DNA of 64,000 nt from assembly GCA_947581855.1 (NCBI GenBank), contig CANPVZ010000013.1:1-64000 (forward strand). Reading direction: 5' to 3'. The DNA is from an uncultured Phocaeicola sp. Its GTDB lineage: Bacteria > Bacteroidota > Bacteroidia > Bacteroidales > Bacteroidaceae. The notes beneath the pieces are model-generated. The model had not been told where the DNA came from. It saw nothing but the letters and a program-made list of their open reading frames with translations, and ran no database searches. Shown piece by piece: positions 16,629-24,555 of the stretch; position 1 is the stretch's first letter, and each line of letters begins with the position of its first letter. The translations under genes and the position numbers were made by a program.

Positions 16629-17849
16629 ATGGCTAGAAAATCATTTTCGGTTTTGTTCTTTATCAAAAAAGCCAAATTATTAAAGAACGGAGAAGCACCT
16701 GTGTGCATGAGAATTACTGTAAACGGCTGTATGGTAGATATTTCTATCAAAAGAAGTTGTCCCGTAAACCTATGGAATCAGGCAAAAGAGAATTCAAAAG
16801 GAAAAGACCGTATGTCGGTGGAACTGAACCATTACATAGAAATCACACGTTCGCACGTACACCAAATTTATAGGGAATTGGAAACTTCCGACAAGGTTAT
16901 CACAGTTGATCTTGTGAGAAAGTTGTTTTATGGTGTGGACGAAGATAACAAAACGCTATTGCAGGTATTCAGGGAGCATAACGAGCAAAGCCGTAAGCTG
17001 ATCGGCAAAGACTTTGTAAGCAAGACCGTTCAACGGTATGAAACCACTACCCGATATTTGGAGGAATTCATCAAGAAAGAATATCAGCTATCGGATATTG
17101 TCCTGAATAACTTGGAAGCTAATTTTATTTCTAAGTTCGATGCTTTCTTGAAGATTGAAAAAGGTTGTGCGCAGAACTCCGCTATCACCCGATTGAAGAA
17201 TTTGAAGAAGATTATCCGCATTGCCTTAGAAAACGACTGGATTAAGAAAGATCCATTCGCTTACTATCGCTTCAAACTGGAAGAAACAAATCCTGAATTT
17301 CTGACGATGGACGAAATTAAAATCATTCTTGCCAAAGAGCTCACCATTAAGCGAGTAGAGCAGGTACGGGACGTTTTTGTCTTTTGCATTTTTACAGGTT
17401 TGGCTTTCAGCGATGTGAAAGATTTATCTCCTGAACATTTAGTAAGAGATAACAAAGGGGAGCTTTGGATAAGGAAGAATCGTCAAAAGACAAAAATTAT
17501 GTGTAATATACCCGTGTTGCCTGTGGCTGCTTCTATTCTTGACAAGTATAAGGATGTGGCAGAATGCACTGGAAAACTCCTGCCTGTATTGTGCAATCAA
17601 CGCATGAACAGTTATTTAAAGGAAATTGCAGATGTGTGCGGAATTCAGAAAAATCTTAGCACTCATACCGCCCGTCATAGCTATGCCACAAGCATTTGCC
17701 TAGCGAATGGCGTAAGCATGGAGAATGTAGCAAAGATGTTAGGTCATGCAGATACCAGCGTAACGAAACACTATGCACGAGTACTGGATCAGAATATTCT
17801 AAAGGATATGCAGAAAGTTAATAGCTGTCTGTCGGAATTGGCTATATAA
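16629..17849 (+). CDS. IntDOT-like tyrosine recombinase
   Basis: This 406-residue integrase has the Bacteroides arm-binding N-terminus (SFSVLFFIKKAKLLKNGEAP), a SAM-like core-binding domain (about 105-200) and a catalytic domain. Visible catalytic residues: His-x-x-Arg in HTARHSYAT (about 345-351), His in LGHADTSVT and Tyr in KHYARVLD. The first catalytic Arg is missing: the box reads FTGLAFSDV where most recombinases have TGLR. Loss of this Arg is a known feature of IntDOT, so the enzyme is probably active in the IntDOT manner. It starts about 240 bp from the attachment repeat and is followed by a terminator. Confidence 0.92.
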   Translation: MARKSFSVLFFIKKAKLLKNGEAPVCMRITVNGCMVDISIKRSCPVNLWNQAKENSKGKDRMSVELNHYIEITRSHVHQIYRELETSDKVITVDLVRKLFYGVDEDNKTLLQVFREHNEQSRKLIGKDFVSKTVQRYETTTRYLEEFIKKEYQLSDIVLNNLEANFISKFDAFLKIEKGCAQNSAITRLKNLKKIIRIALENDWIKKDPFAYYRFKLEETNPEFLTMDEIKIILAKELTIKRVEQVRDVFVFCIFTGLAFSDVKDLSPEHLVRDNKGELWIRKNRQKTKIMCNIPVLPVAASILDKYKDVAECTGKLLPVLCNQRMNSYLKEIADVCGIQKNLSTHTARHSYATSICLANGVSMENVAKMLGHADTSVTKHYARVLDQNILKDMQKVNSCLSELAI

Positions 17850-17870
17850 ATAAGGCAGTAGCCAATATAG

Positions 17871-17918
17871 AAAAAGGATTGGGAAGAATGAATTTCATTT
17901 TCTCAATCCTTTTCTTTT
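17871..17918 (+). terminator. terminator after integrase
   Basis: AAAAAGGATTGGGA pairs with TCTCAATCCTTTT across a 16-base loop. The right arm runs into CTTTT. Confidence 0.65.
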
Positions 17919-17948
17919 AAAGTAAGTTTTCCAGAACTCAATATGAAG

Positions 17949-18088
17949 CATTGACAAAGGTAAGTTCCGCATTTAGCCTGTTCAAGTCCAAGCCTTCGGT
18001 TTAGATAAAAATCTTCCTCTCATTACATTCGAGCGTATTTTTATCTAAAGACTTGCACAGACTAAATACTTCACTGGAAAAGTCAATG
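17949..18088. other. multi-part dyad-symmetric region between convergent genes
   Basis: Four pairs of complementary blocks nest around a centre near 18024: CATTGAC (17949) with GTCAATG (18082), ATTTAG (17971) with CTAAAT (18062), CAAGTC (17983) with GACTTG (18050), and TTTAGATAAAAAT (18000) with ATTTTTATCTAAA (18037). There is no gene here. It may be a regulatory or recombination structure, or a bidirectional terminator. Confidence 0.5.
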
Positions 18089-18132
18089 ATTCAGATTAAA
18101 TTCCGAAAAACAATGTTTTTGTGAGTGGCAGA

Positions 18133-18426
18133 TTATTCCTTCCAGCTTTCAAAGTAGTGTTTTTGCAGGAGTTTGTCAATATCACTTTGACGATAGATGA
18201 TTTTACCTTTTATCTGGATAAAGGGGATTAGACCTGTATCTCGCCATTCTTGCAGGGTTCGCAAACTGACATTCAGTTTCTTGGAAACTTCATGGTTGGA
18301 AAGAAATCGTTCTCCGTTCAAGTGGGGCTTATAGTGCTTTACAATCGATTCAATACCGTTTAGCATTGAATCGAGCGAAGAAATAAATTCTTTGACTTGC
18401 GGTGTATCTTTATTTATTAATTCCAT
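18133..18426 (-). CDS. excisionase-like helix-turn-helix protein
   Basis: This 97-residue protein has a MerR/excisionase-type helix-turn-helix in its second half: LSNHEVSKKLNVSLRTLQEW, then RDTGLIPFIQIKGKIIYRQS (about residues 43-82). The SLRTLQEWRDTGLIP motif is the usual recognition helix and turn of Bacteroides element proteins. It faces the integrase gene tail to tail, with a structured gap between them. It probably acts as a recombination directionality factor or regulator. It resembles the proteins at 18772-19086 and 22341-22673, so the element carries three paralogues. Confidence 0.82.
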   Translation of the reverse strand: MELINKDTPQVKEFISSLDSMLNGIESIVKHYKPHLNGERFLSNHEVSKKLNVSLRTLQEWRDTGLIPFIQIKGKIIYRQSDIDKLLQKHYFESWKE

Positions 18427-18491
18427 GATTGAAAGATTTATTTCAAGATTGCTAGATGGCTAATCAATTAGATGATTAGCTAGTTGATTGA

Positions 18492-18785
18492 TTAGTTACG
18501 CAGATAGTCACCCAGTGATGAAAGGTTTAGCACATCTTTCACGGGATCATAATCTATGTAAATCTGTTTAGGAACAGGAGCGATAAAATACAGGCTACCT
18601 TCTTTCTGTATTTCATAAGTAGAGGGTGAAGCCTGTTTGGTAGTTTCCGATACATATATAATAGAAAGAAGATAATCTTTGTCGTTCCGGTAGATGATAA
18701 CCGTAGGATTCAGATTAATGCTTTCCCATGTACCGACAATGGAAAACAGGTTGAAGGACGGATAATCTTCTTTAGTTCTTTTCAT
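18492..18785 (-). CDS. DUF3876-like small protein
   Basis: From the ATG at 18785 this is a 97-residue protein, mainly beta-strand, with the run FSIVGTWESINLNPTVIIYR and a later YFIAPVPKQIYIDYDPVKD. This matches my memory of DUF3876 proteins, found between paired HTH genes in Bacteroides mobile elements; their function is unknown. The start overlaps the last 14 bases of the preceding HTH gene, which argues for this ATG over an upstream one and for co-translation. Confidence 0.7.
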   Translation of the reverse strand: MKRTKEDYPSFNLFSIVGTWESINLNPTVIIYRNDKDYLLSIIYVSETTKQASPSTYEIQKEGSLYFIAPVPKQIYIDYDPVKDVLNLSSLGDYLRN

Positions 18786-19086
18786 AAGGCATGATTTGTT
18801 TGGATGATTGATTTTGTGTTTCACTATCCATAATAATTCTTTCAATATCGGAAGATTTATAATAAATCTTGCTTCCTATCTGAGAATAAGCCAATCTTCC
18901 GCTACTCCGATAATATTGCAGCGTCCGTTTACTAAAGCCTAACAACAGGCACACTTCCTGACTATCCAGCCAGTTTTCTACTTTCTGAGTATGAGTGCTG
19001 CACAAACTCTCTATCCGTTTAGCAAACTCCGTGAACCGTTCGCAGACATACGAGAATGTTCTTTTTTCGATGGTTACTACTTCCAT
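18772..19086 (-). CDS. helix-turn-helix DNA-binding protein
   Basis: This 104-residue protein has a helix-turn-helix at about residues 44-90: LDSQEVCLLLGFSKRTLQYY, then RSSGRLAYSQIGSKIYYKSS. It is clearly related to the protein at 22341-22673. The N-terminal 40 residues are helical and may dimerise. It is first in a three-gene minus-strand set with the DUF3876-like gene and the excisionase-like gene. A control role in excision or transfer is inferred from family and context. Confidence 0.82.
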   Translation of the reverse strand: MEVVTIEKRTFSYVCERFTEFAKRIESLCSTHTQKVENWLDSQEVCLLLGFSKRTLQYYRSSGRLAYSQIGSKIYYKSSDIERIIMDSETQNQSSKQIMPYEKN

Positions 19087-19268
19087 ACATTCAATTTTTA
19101 ATGGTTTATAAAACGTGTTGATTCTATTTCACCAGCAAATGAAAGAAGAATCAAGAGCCGTTTTCTAAACTGTCTGAAAGTGGTATGAAGTGGTTATAAC
19201 TGGCTGGATAAATGAAGATAAAAATTATACACTATGAACATACAAGATGTTAAAAATCGCAGATTTTA

Positions 19269-19299
19269 TACTTACTACTAAGTAAATTGCATATATTTG
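19269..19299 (+). promoter_or_regulatory. TetR operator and promoter of tetR gene
   Basis: The perfect dyad TACTTA-CTAC-TAAGTA (19269-19284) is followed by the -7 box TATATTTG (19292-19299). The ATG is only five bases beyond the box, so the transcript may be almost leaderless. The same dyad lies before the next gene, at 19871. Confidence 0.6.
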
Positions 19300-19303
19300 C
19301 GTC

Positions 19304-19849
19304 ATGAATGATACAAGAAGTGAAATAATACGGTTAGGAAGTGAATTAATTCGCTCTATTGGCTACAATTCTTTTAGCTATGCAGACATATCTAAAGCAT
19401 TGAATATAAAGAATGCAGCTATTCATTATTATTTTCCTTCAAAGGCGGATCTGGGAGTAGAGATAATAAGAGAAAATCTGAATGCTTTCAACGAACTAAC
19501 TAAGGCATGGGAAAGTTTGGATTATAAATCGCAGTTTTCCAATTACATTCATATGCATGATAGTTTTATCAATAATTATTGGGTTTGTATAGTTGGCTCA
19601 CTTTCACCATCTTATGACACTTTACCTGAAAACATGCAGAAAGAGTTGCAGGGATTGGTAAACACGATTCTGAAATGGCTTACAGCTTTATTAGATAATG
19701 GTTTAAAAAACAATACTTTTTCATTTGCGGAAACACCAAGGACAAAGGCTTTTATGGTTCATTCTGCATTACTATCTTCTTTGCAAATGAATAAAGTATT
19801 AAAAAATGATGTGTATAAATCAATACAGGAAGGATTATTAAATATCTAA
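19304..19849 (+). CDS. TetR-family transcriptional repressor
   Basis: This 181-residue protein has an N-terminal TetR helix-turn-helix: IRSIGYNSFSYADISKALNI, then KNAAIHYYFPSKADLGVEII (about residues 12-53), followed by a helical ligand-binding domain. TetR proteins repress by binding a palindrome at their own promoter. The shared 16-bp palindrome (TACTTA, four bases, TAAGTA) before this gene and before the DinB gene is the likely operator. The ligand is not predictable. The final helices are typical of the family, and the length is normal. Confidence 0.9.
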   Translation: MNDTRSEIIRLGSELIRSIGYNSFSYADISKALNIKNAAIHYYFPSKADLGVEIIRENLNAFNELTKAWESLDYKSQFSNYIHMHDSFINNYWVCIVGSLSPSYDTLPENMQKELQGLVNTILKWLTALLDNGLKNNTFSFAETPRTKAFMVHSALLSSLQMNKVLKNDVYKSIQEGLLNI

Positions 19850-19870
19850 TATTTTTTTGCCTCAAAAACT

Positions 19871-19896
19871 TACTTACTAATAAGTATATAAATTTG
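19871..19896 (+). promoter_or_regulatory. TetR operator and promoter of DinB-like gene
   Basis: The dyad TACTTA-CTAA-TAAGTA (19871-19886) differs from the tetR copy only in the central bases. The -7 box TAAATTTG (19889-19896) follows, five bases from the ATG. Confidence 0.6.
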
Positions 19897-19901
19897 TAGA
19901 A

Positions 19902-20420
19902 ATGAAAAGAATTGATTTTTTAAGAGAACAGATTATCGAATCGAGGAATTTTGTAAATCGTTTGATTTCCGAAATACCACAAGATTTGTGGTACACAATT
20001 CCTCAAAACACAGATTCAAATTTTGCTTGGCAAATTGGACATTTAATGATTAGTCAAAACTTCCATGCTATCACATGTATCACAGGAAGAAATACTAAAG
20101 TAGCAGAATTGATACCCATTTTTGATTATGTGAAAATCTTCAATGGTATGGGAACCCTACATAGGTCAGTACAAAAAAACTTGATACCAGCATATGAGCT
20201 AAAAGATCAGTTTGATGCCATTCATGAAATATGCATAGATAATTTATCCCAATTAAATGATGATATATTATTTGAGCAATTAGAAGCTATTCCGTTTAAG
20301 CATCCGGTAGCTAATAATAAATATGAAGCATTATCTTGGTGTTTCAAACATGAAATGTGGCATAGTGCGGAAATGGAAGAATTAAAGCGTATGCTGGGCT
20401 ACCCTATCAAATGGCTTTAA
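19902..20420 (+). CDS. DinB-family protein
   Basis: This 172-residue protein has the four-helix DinB/DfsB layout with the expected metal-binding histidines: His in AWQIGHLMISQ (about residue 48) and the His pair in CFKHEMWHSAEMEEL (about 153-157). Family members are thiol-dependent metalloenzymes or of unknown function. It is controlled by the same palindrome as the upstream TetR gene, so the two form a small detoxification- or stress-type unit. Substrate unknown. Confidence 0.82.
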   Translation: MKRIDFLREQIIESRNFVNRLISEIPQDLWYTIPQNTDSNFAWQIGHLMISQNFHAITCITGRNTKVAELIPIFDYVKIFNGMGTLHRSVQKNLIPAYELKDQFDAIHEICIDNLSQLNDDILFEQLEAIPFKHPVANNKYEALSWCFKHEMWHSAEMEELKRMLGYPIKWL

Positions 20421-20495
20421 AGATAGCTGCGTCTTAAATACAGGAAATGATAATAAAAGAGACAGGCAAGCTATTGTTTATTCTAATAAAGTGAT

Positions 20496-20522
20496 TACAT
20501 TTGCGTACCATACTATATGGTA
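20496..20522 (+). promoter_or_regulatory. promoter with dyad operator for second TetR gene
   Basis: The -7 box TACATTTG (20496-20503) is followed by the perfect dyad TACCATA-CTA-TATGGTA (20506-20522) at the expected transcription start. Repressor bound here would block initiation, as in autoregulated TetR genes. ATG follows 10 bases later. Confidence 0.6.
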
Positions 20523-20532
20523 TGTTTGAGTT

Positions 20533-21069
20533 ATGAAGAAAGTAGATAGAAATCAATGGTTCGTAATAGGACTAAACGTTTTAGAAAATGATGGATATTC
20601 TAAGATTACAATAGACAACTTATGTGCCTTACTGAAAATTACAAAGGGAGCATTCTATCATCATTTTAAGAATATTGATGGGTATGTTGATGCTCTCATG
20701 AAGTATTGGTTGGAGGTAAACACATTTGAGTTTATTTGTAAAGTGGACAAATTAAGCACTCCCAAAGAGCAACAGCAGAAATTAGCTGATATGGCAGCAT
20801 ACGCTTCTATCCGAAACGAAAGTGTAATACGGGCATGGGGATATTCCAATCCAATTGTGCAAAATTATGTAGCGCAAGCGGACAGTATCAGGTTGGAATA
20901 TGCAAGCAAACTAAATGAAGCAACCGGATTGGATGCTAAACAAGCAATGGATTTGGCGATAATACAATACTCCATGCTGATTGGCATGCAGCAAGTTTGT
21001 TCGGCTCTACCAGCGGAACAGTTCAAAGAGTTGCAGGATATGGTTATCAATAAATTTAAAGAGCAGTAA
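20533..21069 (+). CDS. TetR/AcrR-family regulator
   Basis: This 178-residue protein has a TetR-type DNA-binding domain: GLNVLENDGYSKITIDNLCA, then LLKITKGAFYHHFKNIDGYV (about residues 13-53), including the typical GAFYHHF recognition motif. The C-terminal ligand domain is helical. Its likely operator is the 17-bp dyad that overlaps the transcription start. The next gene starts one base after the stop, so both are one transcript; that gene is probably the regulated partner. Confidence 0.88.
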   Translation: MKKVDRNQWFVIGLNVLENDGYSKITIDNLCALLKITKGAFYHHFKNIDGYVDALMKYWLEVNTFEFICKVDKLSTPKEQQQKLADMAAYASIRNESVIRAWGYSNPIVQNYVAQADSIRLEYASKLNEATGLDAKQAMDLAIIQYSMLIGMQQVCSALPAEQFKELQDMVINKFKEQ

Positions 21070-21070
21070 A

Positions 21071-21529
21071 ATGAAAAACAGACCAATAAGTGGCTTGATT
21101 GAAAAGTATCTTCCTGCCGATTATGTAGATTCCTATTCAAGAGATATAGTTTGTAATCAGAAAATAACACCTGAAAAATTTCACAATCTTGCTTTTAACC
21201 AACTTCCTAAATGGATAGATTGGTTAATGAATTTACGAAACGCTATTGTAAAGCCATTGGGATTGGATACAAAAAGTAAATTTACAGATAAGGTGTTTGA
21301 TAAAAATGAGCATGAAGAGATTTTTGGAATGACTGACAGCCACTTGGATTTTCATGTTTCAATGTGGTGTGGTGAGTATAAAAATGGCAAACAGGAACTT
21401 AGGATTACAACTATTGTCAAATATAACAATAGGCTTGGACGAATATATTTTTTCTTTATTAAACCATTTCACAGAATTATCATTTACTTTCTATTGAAAC
21501 GAATAAAGAATAAATATGAAAAGCAATAA
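21071..21529 (+). CDS. DUF2867-like protein
   Basis: Counting from the ATG at 21071 (one base after the TetR stop), this is a 152-residue protein. The middle has FDKNEHEEIFGMTDSHLDFH and the following WCGEYKNGKQELRITTIVKY strand, and the end is basic and hydrophobic (FFFIKPFHRIIIYFLLKRI). I recognise the pattern of DUF2867, a family that often sits beside TetR genes and is of unknown function. Regulation by the upstream TetR protein is inferred from operon structure. Confidence 0.72.
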   Translation: MKNRPISGLIEKYLPADYVDSYSRDIVCNQKITPEKFHNLAFNQLPKWIDWLMNLRNAIVKPLGLDTKSKFTDKVFDKNEHEEIFGMTDSHLDFHVSMWCGEYKNGKQELRITTIVKYNNRLGRIYFFFIKPFHRIIIYFLLKRIKNKYEKQ

Positions 21530-21559
21530 ACAAGAAATATAACGCGTGTTCGATTACTT

Positions 21560-22195
21560 ATGCCAAAATGGAATCTTTCAGATCAGAATATATATAGTCT
21601 TCTCAACTCTTCTTGCACAAAAGAGAACTTTGATGAAGCCCAATTACTTATGGCATATAGAGAATTTGTAGAATCCGTGATTACCTTTTTGAATAATGAA
21701 TCAGATTACAAAACTTTAATTAGAGAACTAAATCTTACCTACATAGAATTTGAAGCACTAAAAAATAGTTTAGAAATCAGAAGAGATTTCTGTTACGAAG
21801 CAAAAAGTATAACATGTAATAAGATACTTTCATTTATTAATAAAGAACTAGATCTACTTCATCATCAAATGGAATTTCCCAAATTCTTTATTAACATTGA
21901 AGCTGGATGGAAATCTACCTTACACCTAAATAAAAATATTGCAAAGTACATCGACATAATGGAAATCGTATGTGGACTTTATTATCTAAAATGTACTACA
22001 ACGGTTGATGGGAAGGAAATACATTTTAGTGATTTAGCCAATGCTTTTGAAAAGCTGTTTAATATAAAATTCAGTGATATTTATAAAAAAGAAGAAGAAG
22101 TAATCAAACGCAAGCCAGATAAACGGACAGCCTTTTTGGATAAACTGAGAGCTGCAATCATTGAAAAGTGTAAGGAAGAGGGATATTTTCCATAG
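21560..22195 (+). CDS. rteC: RteC-family regulator
   Basis: This 211-residue protein matches RteC, the regulator that in CTnDOT switches on the excision genes. The typical C-terminal section is visible: NIAKYIDIMEIVCGLYYLKC, then DLANAFEKLFNIKFSDIYKK, and RKPDKRTAFLDKLRAAI. In CTnDOT RteC expression depends on the RteA/RteB two-component pair under tetracycline control. No rteA, rteB or tetQ gene is present in this element, so induction must come from elsewhere or differ. A terminator follows. Confidence 0.82.
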   Translation: MPKWNLSDQNIYSLLNSSCTKENFDEAQLLMAYREFVESVITFLNNESDYKTLIRELNLTYIEFEALKNSLEIRRDFCYEAKSITCNKILSFINKELDLLHHQMEFPKFFINIEAGWKSTLHLNKNIAKYIDIMEIVCGLYYLKCTTTVDGKEIHFSDLANAFEKLFNIKFSDIYKKEEEVIKRKPDKRTAFLDKLRAAIIEKCKEEGYFP

Positions 22196-22235
22196 GAATT
22201 CAATACAGATATTCAGGGTATTAAGTATTACTTAT

Positions 22236-22260
22236 CGGGGAATAGGTGATCTATTCCCCG
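22236..22260 (+). terminator. hairpin after rteC
   Basis: CGGGGAATAG pairs perfectly with CTATTCCCCG over a five-base loop. The following bases are AATTTATTT rather than a pure T run. Confidence 0.6.
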
Positions 22261-22340
22261 AATTTATTTGCATCCATTTTCAGAACTTTGCTTCATCAAT
22301 CGATTGAAAATCATGAATGTTCAACTTAAAATGAAGCAAA

Positions 22341-22673
22341 ATGTATATAGACAACGAAAACTTCGAGAAATGGATGGAGAAGCTATCCAAGAAACTCACT
22401 GAAATAGGGCAAGACTTAAAATCCCTAATCAATACCGATAAAGTATTAGATGATAATGAAAAGATACTCGATAATCAGGATTTAGCCTTTCTTCTGAAAG
22501 TATCTTTCCGAACGCTTCAACGTTACAGGGTAAGCGGACAACTACCCTACTTTACCATTGGAAAGAAAACCTACTATCGAGCGAATGATATTCGGGCTTT
22601 TGTTCGTGAACGTGCCGACTCTCAAACCTACAAACAGTTTGAAAAAACCAATCAATTAGAGAATCAACCGTGA
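22341..22673 (+). CDS. helix-turn-helix protein (excisionase-like)
   Basis: This 110-residue protein has a helical N-terminus and a helix-turn-helix at about residues 47-95: LDNQDLAFLLKVSFRTLQRY, then RVSGQLPYFTIGKKTYYRAN. It is a paralogue of the protein encoded at 18772-19086. It is first in line before the structured region and the mobilization genes, so it may regulate transfer. It could equally be an excisionase. Confidence 0.82.
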   Translation: MYIDNENFEKWMEKLSKKLTEIGQDLKSLINTDKVLDDNEKILDNQDLAFLLKVSFRTLQRYRVSGQLPYFTIGKKTYYRANDIRAFVRERADSQTYKQFEKTNQLENQP

Positions 22674-22785
22674 AAGCAAAAGGTAGCAAATTTAGGAATG
22701 AAGCAGGGCTGTTCCTTCCTTGTGCTACCCCCTAATTTAGCTGAAACAGCTACGCCTTTCGGCTTTGCTCGTTTCGCTAAATTGA

Positions 22786-22919
22786 GCAAGAGGGAACTGG
22801 ACTTTGTCCTGTTCTCCCTCTTGCCCTGCGGGGCAAAGCCTTCGGCTTTAGCGTGTTACAAGAACACGCTGTAATGACACCTGTAATAAGCATTTTCTTT
22901 GAAATGCTTATTGTCAGGT
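22786..22919. other. cluster of hairpins, candidate oriT of second mobilizable element
   Basis: Several stems lie in 134 bases: GCAAGAGGGA with TCCCTCTTGC (22786-22824), GCCC/GGGC (22823-22834), AAGCC/GGCTT (22836-22849), AGCGTGTT/AACACGCT (22850-22870), and AATAAGCATTT/AAATGCTTATT (22885-22912), the last inside ACCTG/CAGGT. The tract directly precedes the mobilization genes, so it is the best candidate for oriT. No protein-coding frame is seen between 22674 and 22956. Confidence 0.5.
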
Positions 22920-22956
22920 ATTTATCTATTCATATTTCTATAAAAAAGTAATTACC

Positions 22957-23541
22957 ATGCCCAATAACAGTCGAAAAACGATATTCACTACCATTTCCAT
23001 AGACAAGACAACGGCAGTTTTGGTAGAGAAGATATGCAAACGCTATTCACTGAAAAAGAGCGAAGTTGTAAAGTTGACGTTCGGGTATATAGATAAGGCG
23101 CATATCAACCCATCCGAAGCTCCTGAATCTGTAAAATCGGAGCTAGCGAAAATAAATAAGAGGCAGGATGATATTATCCGCTTCATCCGTCATTACGAGG
23201 AAGAACAACTGAATCCCATGATACGGGTAACAAATTCCATCGCTGTCCGATTTGATACAATCGGCAAAACTTTGGAAACTCTTATTCTCTCTCAACTGGA
23301 AGCCAGTCAGGAGAGACAAACAGCCGTACTAAAAAAATTAAGTGAACAGTTCGGCAATCATGCCGATGTGATAAATAATCAATCCAAACAGATTAACGCA
23401 CTCTATCACATACACCAACGTGATTATAAAAAGTTACTTCACCTGATACAGCTTTATTCGGAACTTTCTACTTGTGGCGTGATGGATAGCAAAAGGAAAG
23501 AGAACCTAAAAGCAGAAATCAGCAATCTGATAAATACATAG
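22957..23541 (+). CDS. BfmA/BtgA-type mobilization protein
   Basis: This 194-residue protein begins with a ribbon-helix-helix-like segment (TISIDKTTAVLVEKICKRYS and the following LKKSEVVKLTF) and continues as a long helical coil. The layout and position (4 bp before a relaxase-like gene) match BfmA/BtgA accessory proteins of Bacteroides mobilizable elements, which bind oriT. The upstream hairpin cluster would be the target. The C-terminus is a helical bundle with no enzymatic motif. Confidence 0.78.
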   Translation: MPNNSRKTIFTTISIDKTTAVLVEKICKRYSLKKSEVVKLTFGYIDKAHINPSEAPESVKSELAKINKRQDDIIRFIRHYEEEQLNPMIRVTNSIAVRFDTIGKTLETLILSQLEASQERQTAVLKKLSEQFGNHADVINNQSKQINALYHIHQRDYKKLLHLIQLYSELSTCGVMDSKRKENLKAEISNLINT

Positions 23542-23545
23542 GATT

Positions 23546-24457
23546 ATGCACATAGACTTTGCCCCGCCATCCAACGGAATATATAATAATGCTGGGAGTT
23601 GCCGACAACTCGCAAATTACATGGAACATGAAGATTTAGAACGGATGGAGAAAGGTTTCTATACTGAAGGCTTTTTCAATCTGGCAGATGATAACATCTA
23701 TAAATCAAAGGTCATAAAAGATATAGATAGTAATATCGGGCAACTCATAAAAATGGATGCTAAGTTTTATGCTATTCATGTCAGTCCATCGGAAAGTGAA
23801 CTCCAAGCAATGGGTAACACCGAGCAGGAGAAAGCCGAAGCCATGAAACGGTATATTCGGGAAGTGTTTATCCCTGAGTATGCCAAGAACTTCAATAAAG
23901 GACTATCCGAAACAGATATAAAGTTTTATGGAAAGATGCATTTTGACCGTAGTCGTTCAGATAACGAACTGAATATGCACTGCCATTTGATAGTGAGTCG
24001 TAAAGACCAAGCGAATAAAAAGAAATTATCACCGCTTACCAACCATAAGAACACCAAGAAAGGAACGGTAACAGGTGGCTTTGACCGTATAAACCTATTC
24101 CAACAAGCAGAACAAGGCTTTGATAAGTTATTCGGTTACGATCGCCAATTATCCGAATCCTTTGAGTATGCCAATACCATGAAGAACGGTTCTATCTCCG
24201 AACAGATTGAATTACAGGAGCAACATTTTACTGGCAAAATGAAAAAGGACGTATTCCAATCCAGTGAAAAAGAAAACATGATTTCTTGCAATCTTGATAG
24301 CAAGAAAGATACTAATCATGCTTACAATCAGCAAAATAATAGTGGAGGTGATTCTCTTTTGTCTATCTTCTCATTGGGGAATGGTAATAGCTACAACGCT
24401 ACACAATCAGAAGATTTACAGGTACAGAAACGCAAGAAGAAGGGGATAAGACGATGA
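23546..24457 (+). CDS. BtgB/DUF5712-type mobilization relaxase
   Basis: This 303-residue protein has an N-terminal relaxase-like domain. The start IDFAPPSNGIYNNAGSCRQL and the metal-binding pair in NELNMHCHLIVSRKD (about residues 145-160) match DUF5712, the family of the Bacteroides MobB/BtgB relaxases. A FDRINLFQQAEQGFD motif follows. The C-terminal 100 residues are Ser/Asn-rich, end in a basic KKKG tail and look disordered. It would nick oriT for transfer by a helper conjugative element. It is the last recognised mobilization gene before the cargo cluster. Confidence 0.82.
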   Translation: MHIDFAPPSNGIYNNAGSCRQLANYMEHEDLERMEKGFYTEGFFNLADDNIYKSKVIKDIDSNIGQLIKMDAKFYAIHVSPSESELQAMGNTEQEKAEAMKRYIREVFIPEYAKNFNKGLSETDIKFYGKMHFDRSRSDNELNMHCHLIVSRKDQANKKKLSPLTNHKNTKKGTVTGGFDRINLFQQAEQGFDKLFGYDRQLSESFEYANTMKNGSISEQIELQEQHFTGKMKKDVFQSSEKENMISCNLDSKKDTNHAYNQQNNSGGDSLLSIFSLGNGNSYNATQSEDLQVQKRKKKGIRR

Positions 24458-24555
24458 TTGAATATGAGTAACTAAGAGCCGATATAGACCGCTGTCCGGA
24501 GCACTTCAAGTTTCATAAAATAATGAGCAATAGAGAAATGTACTTGATAAACATT

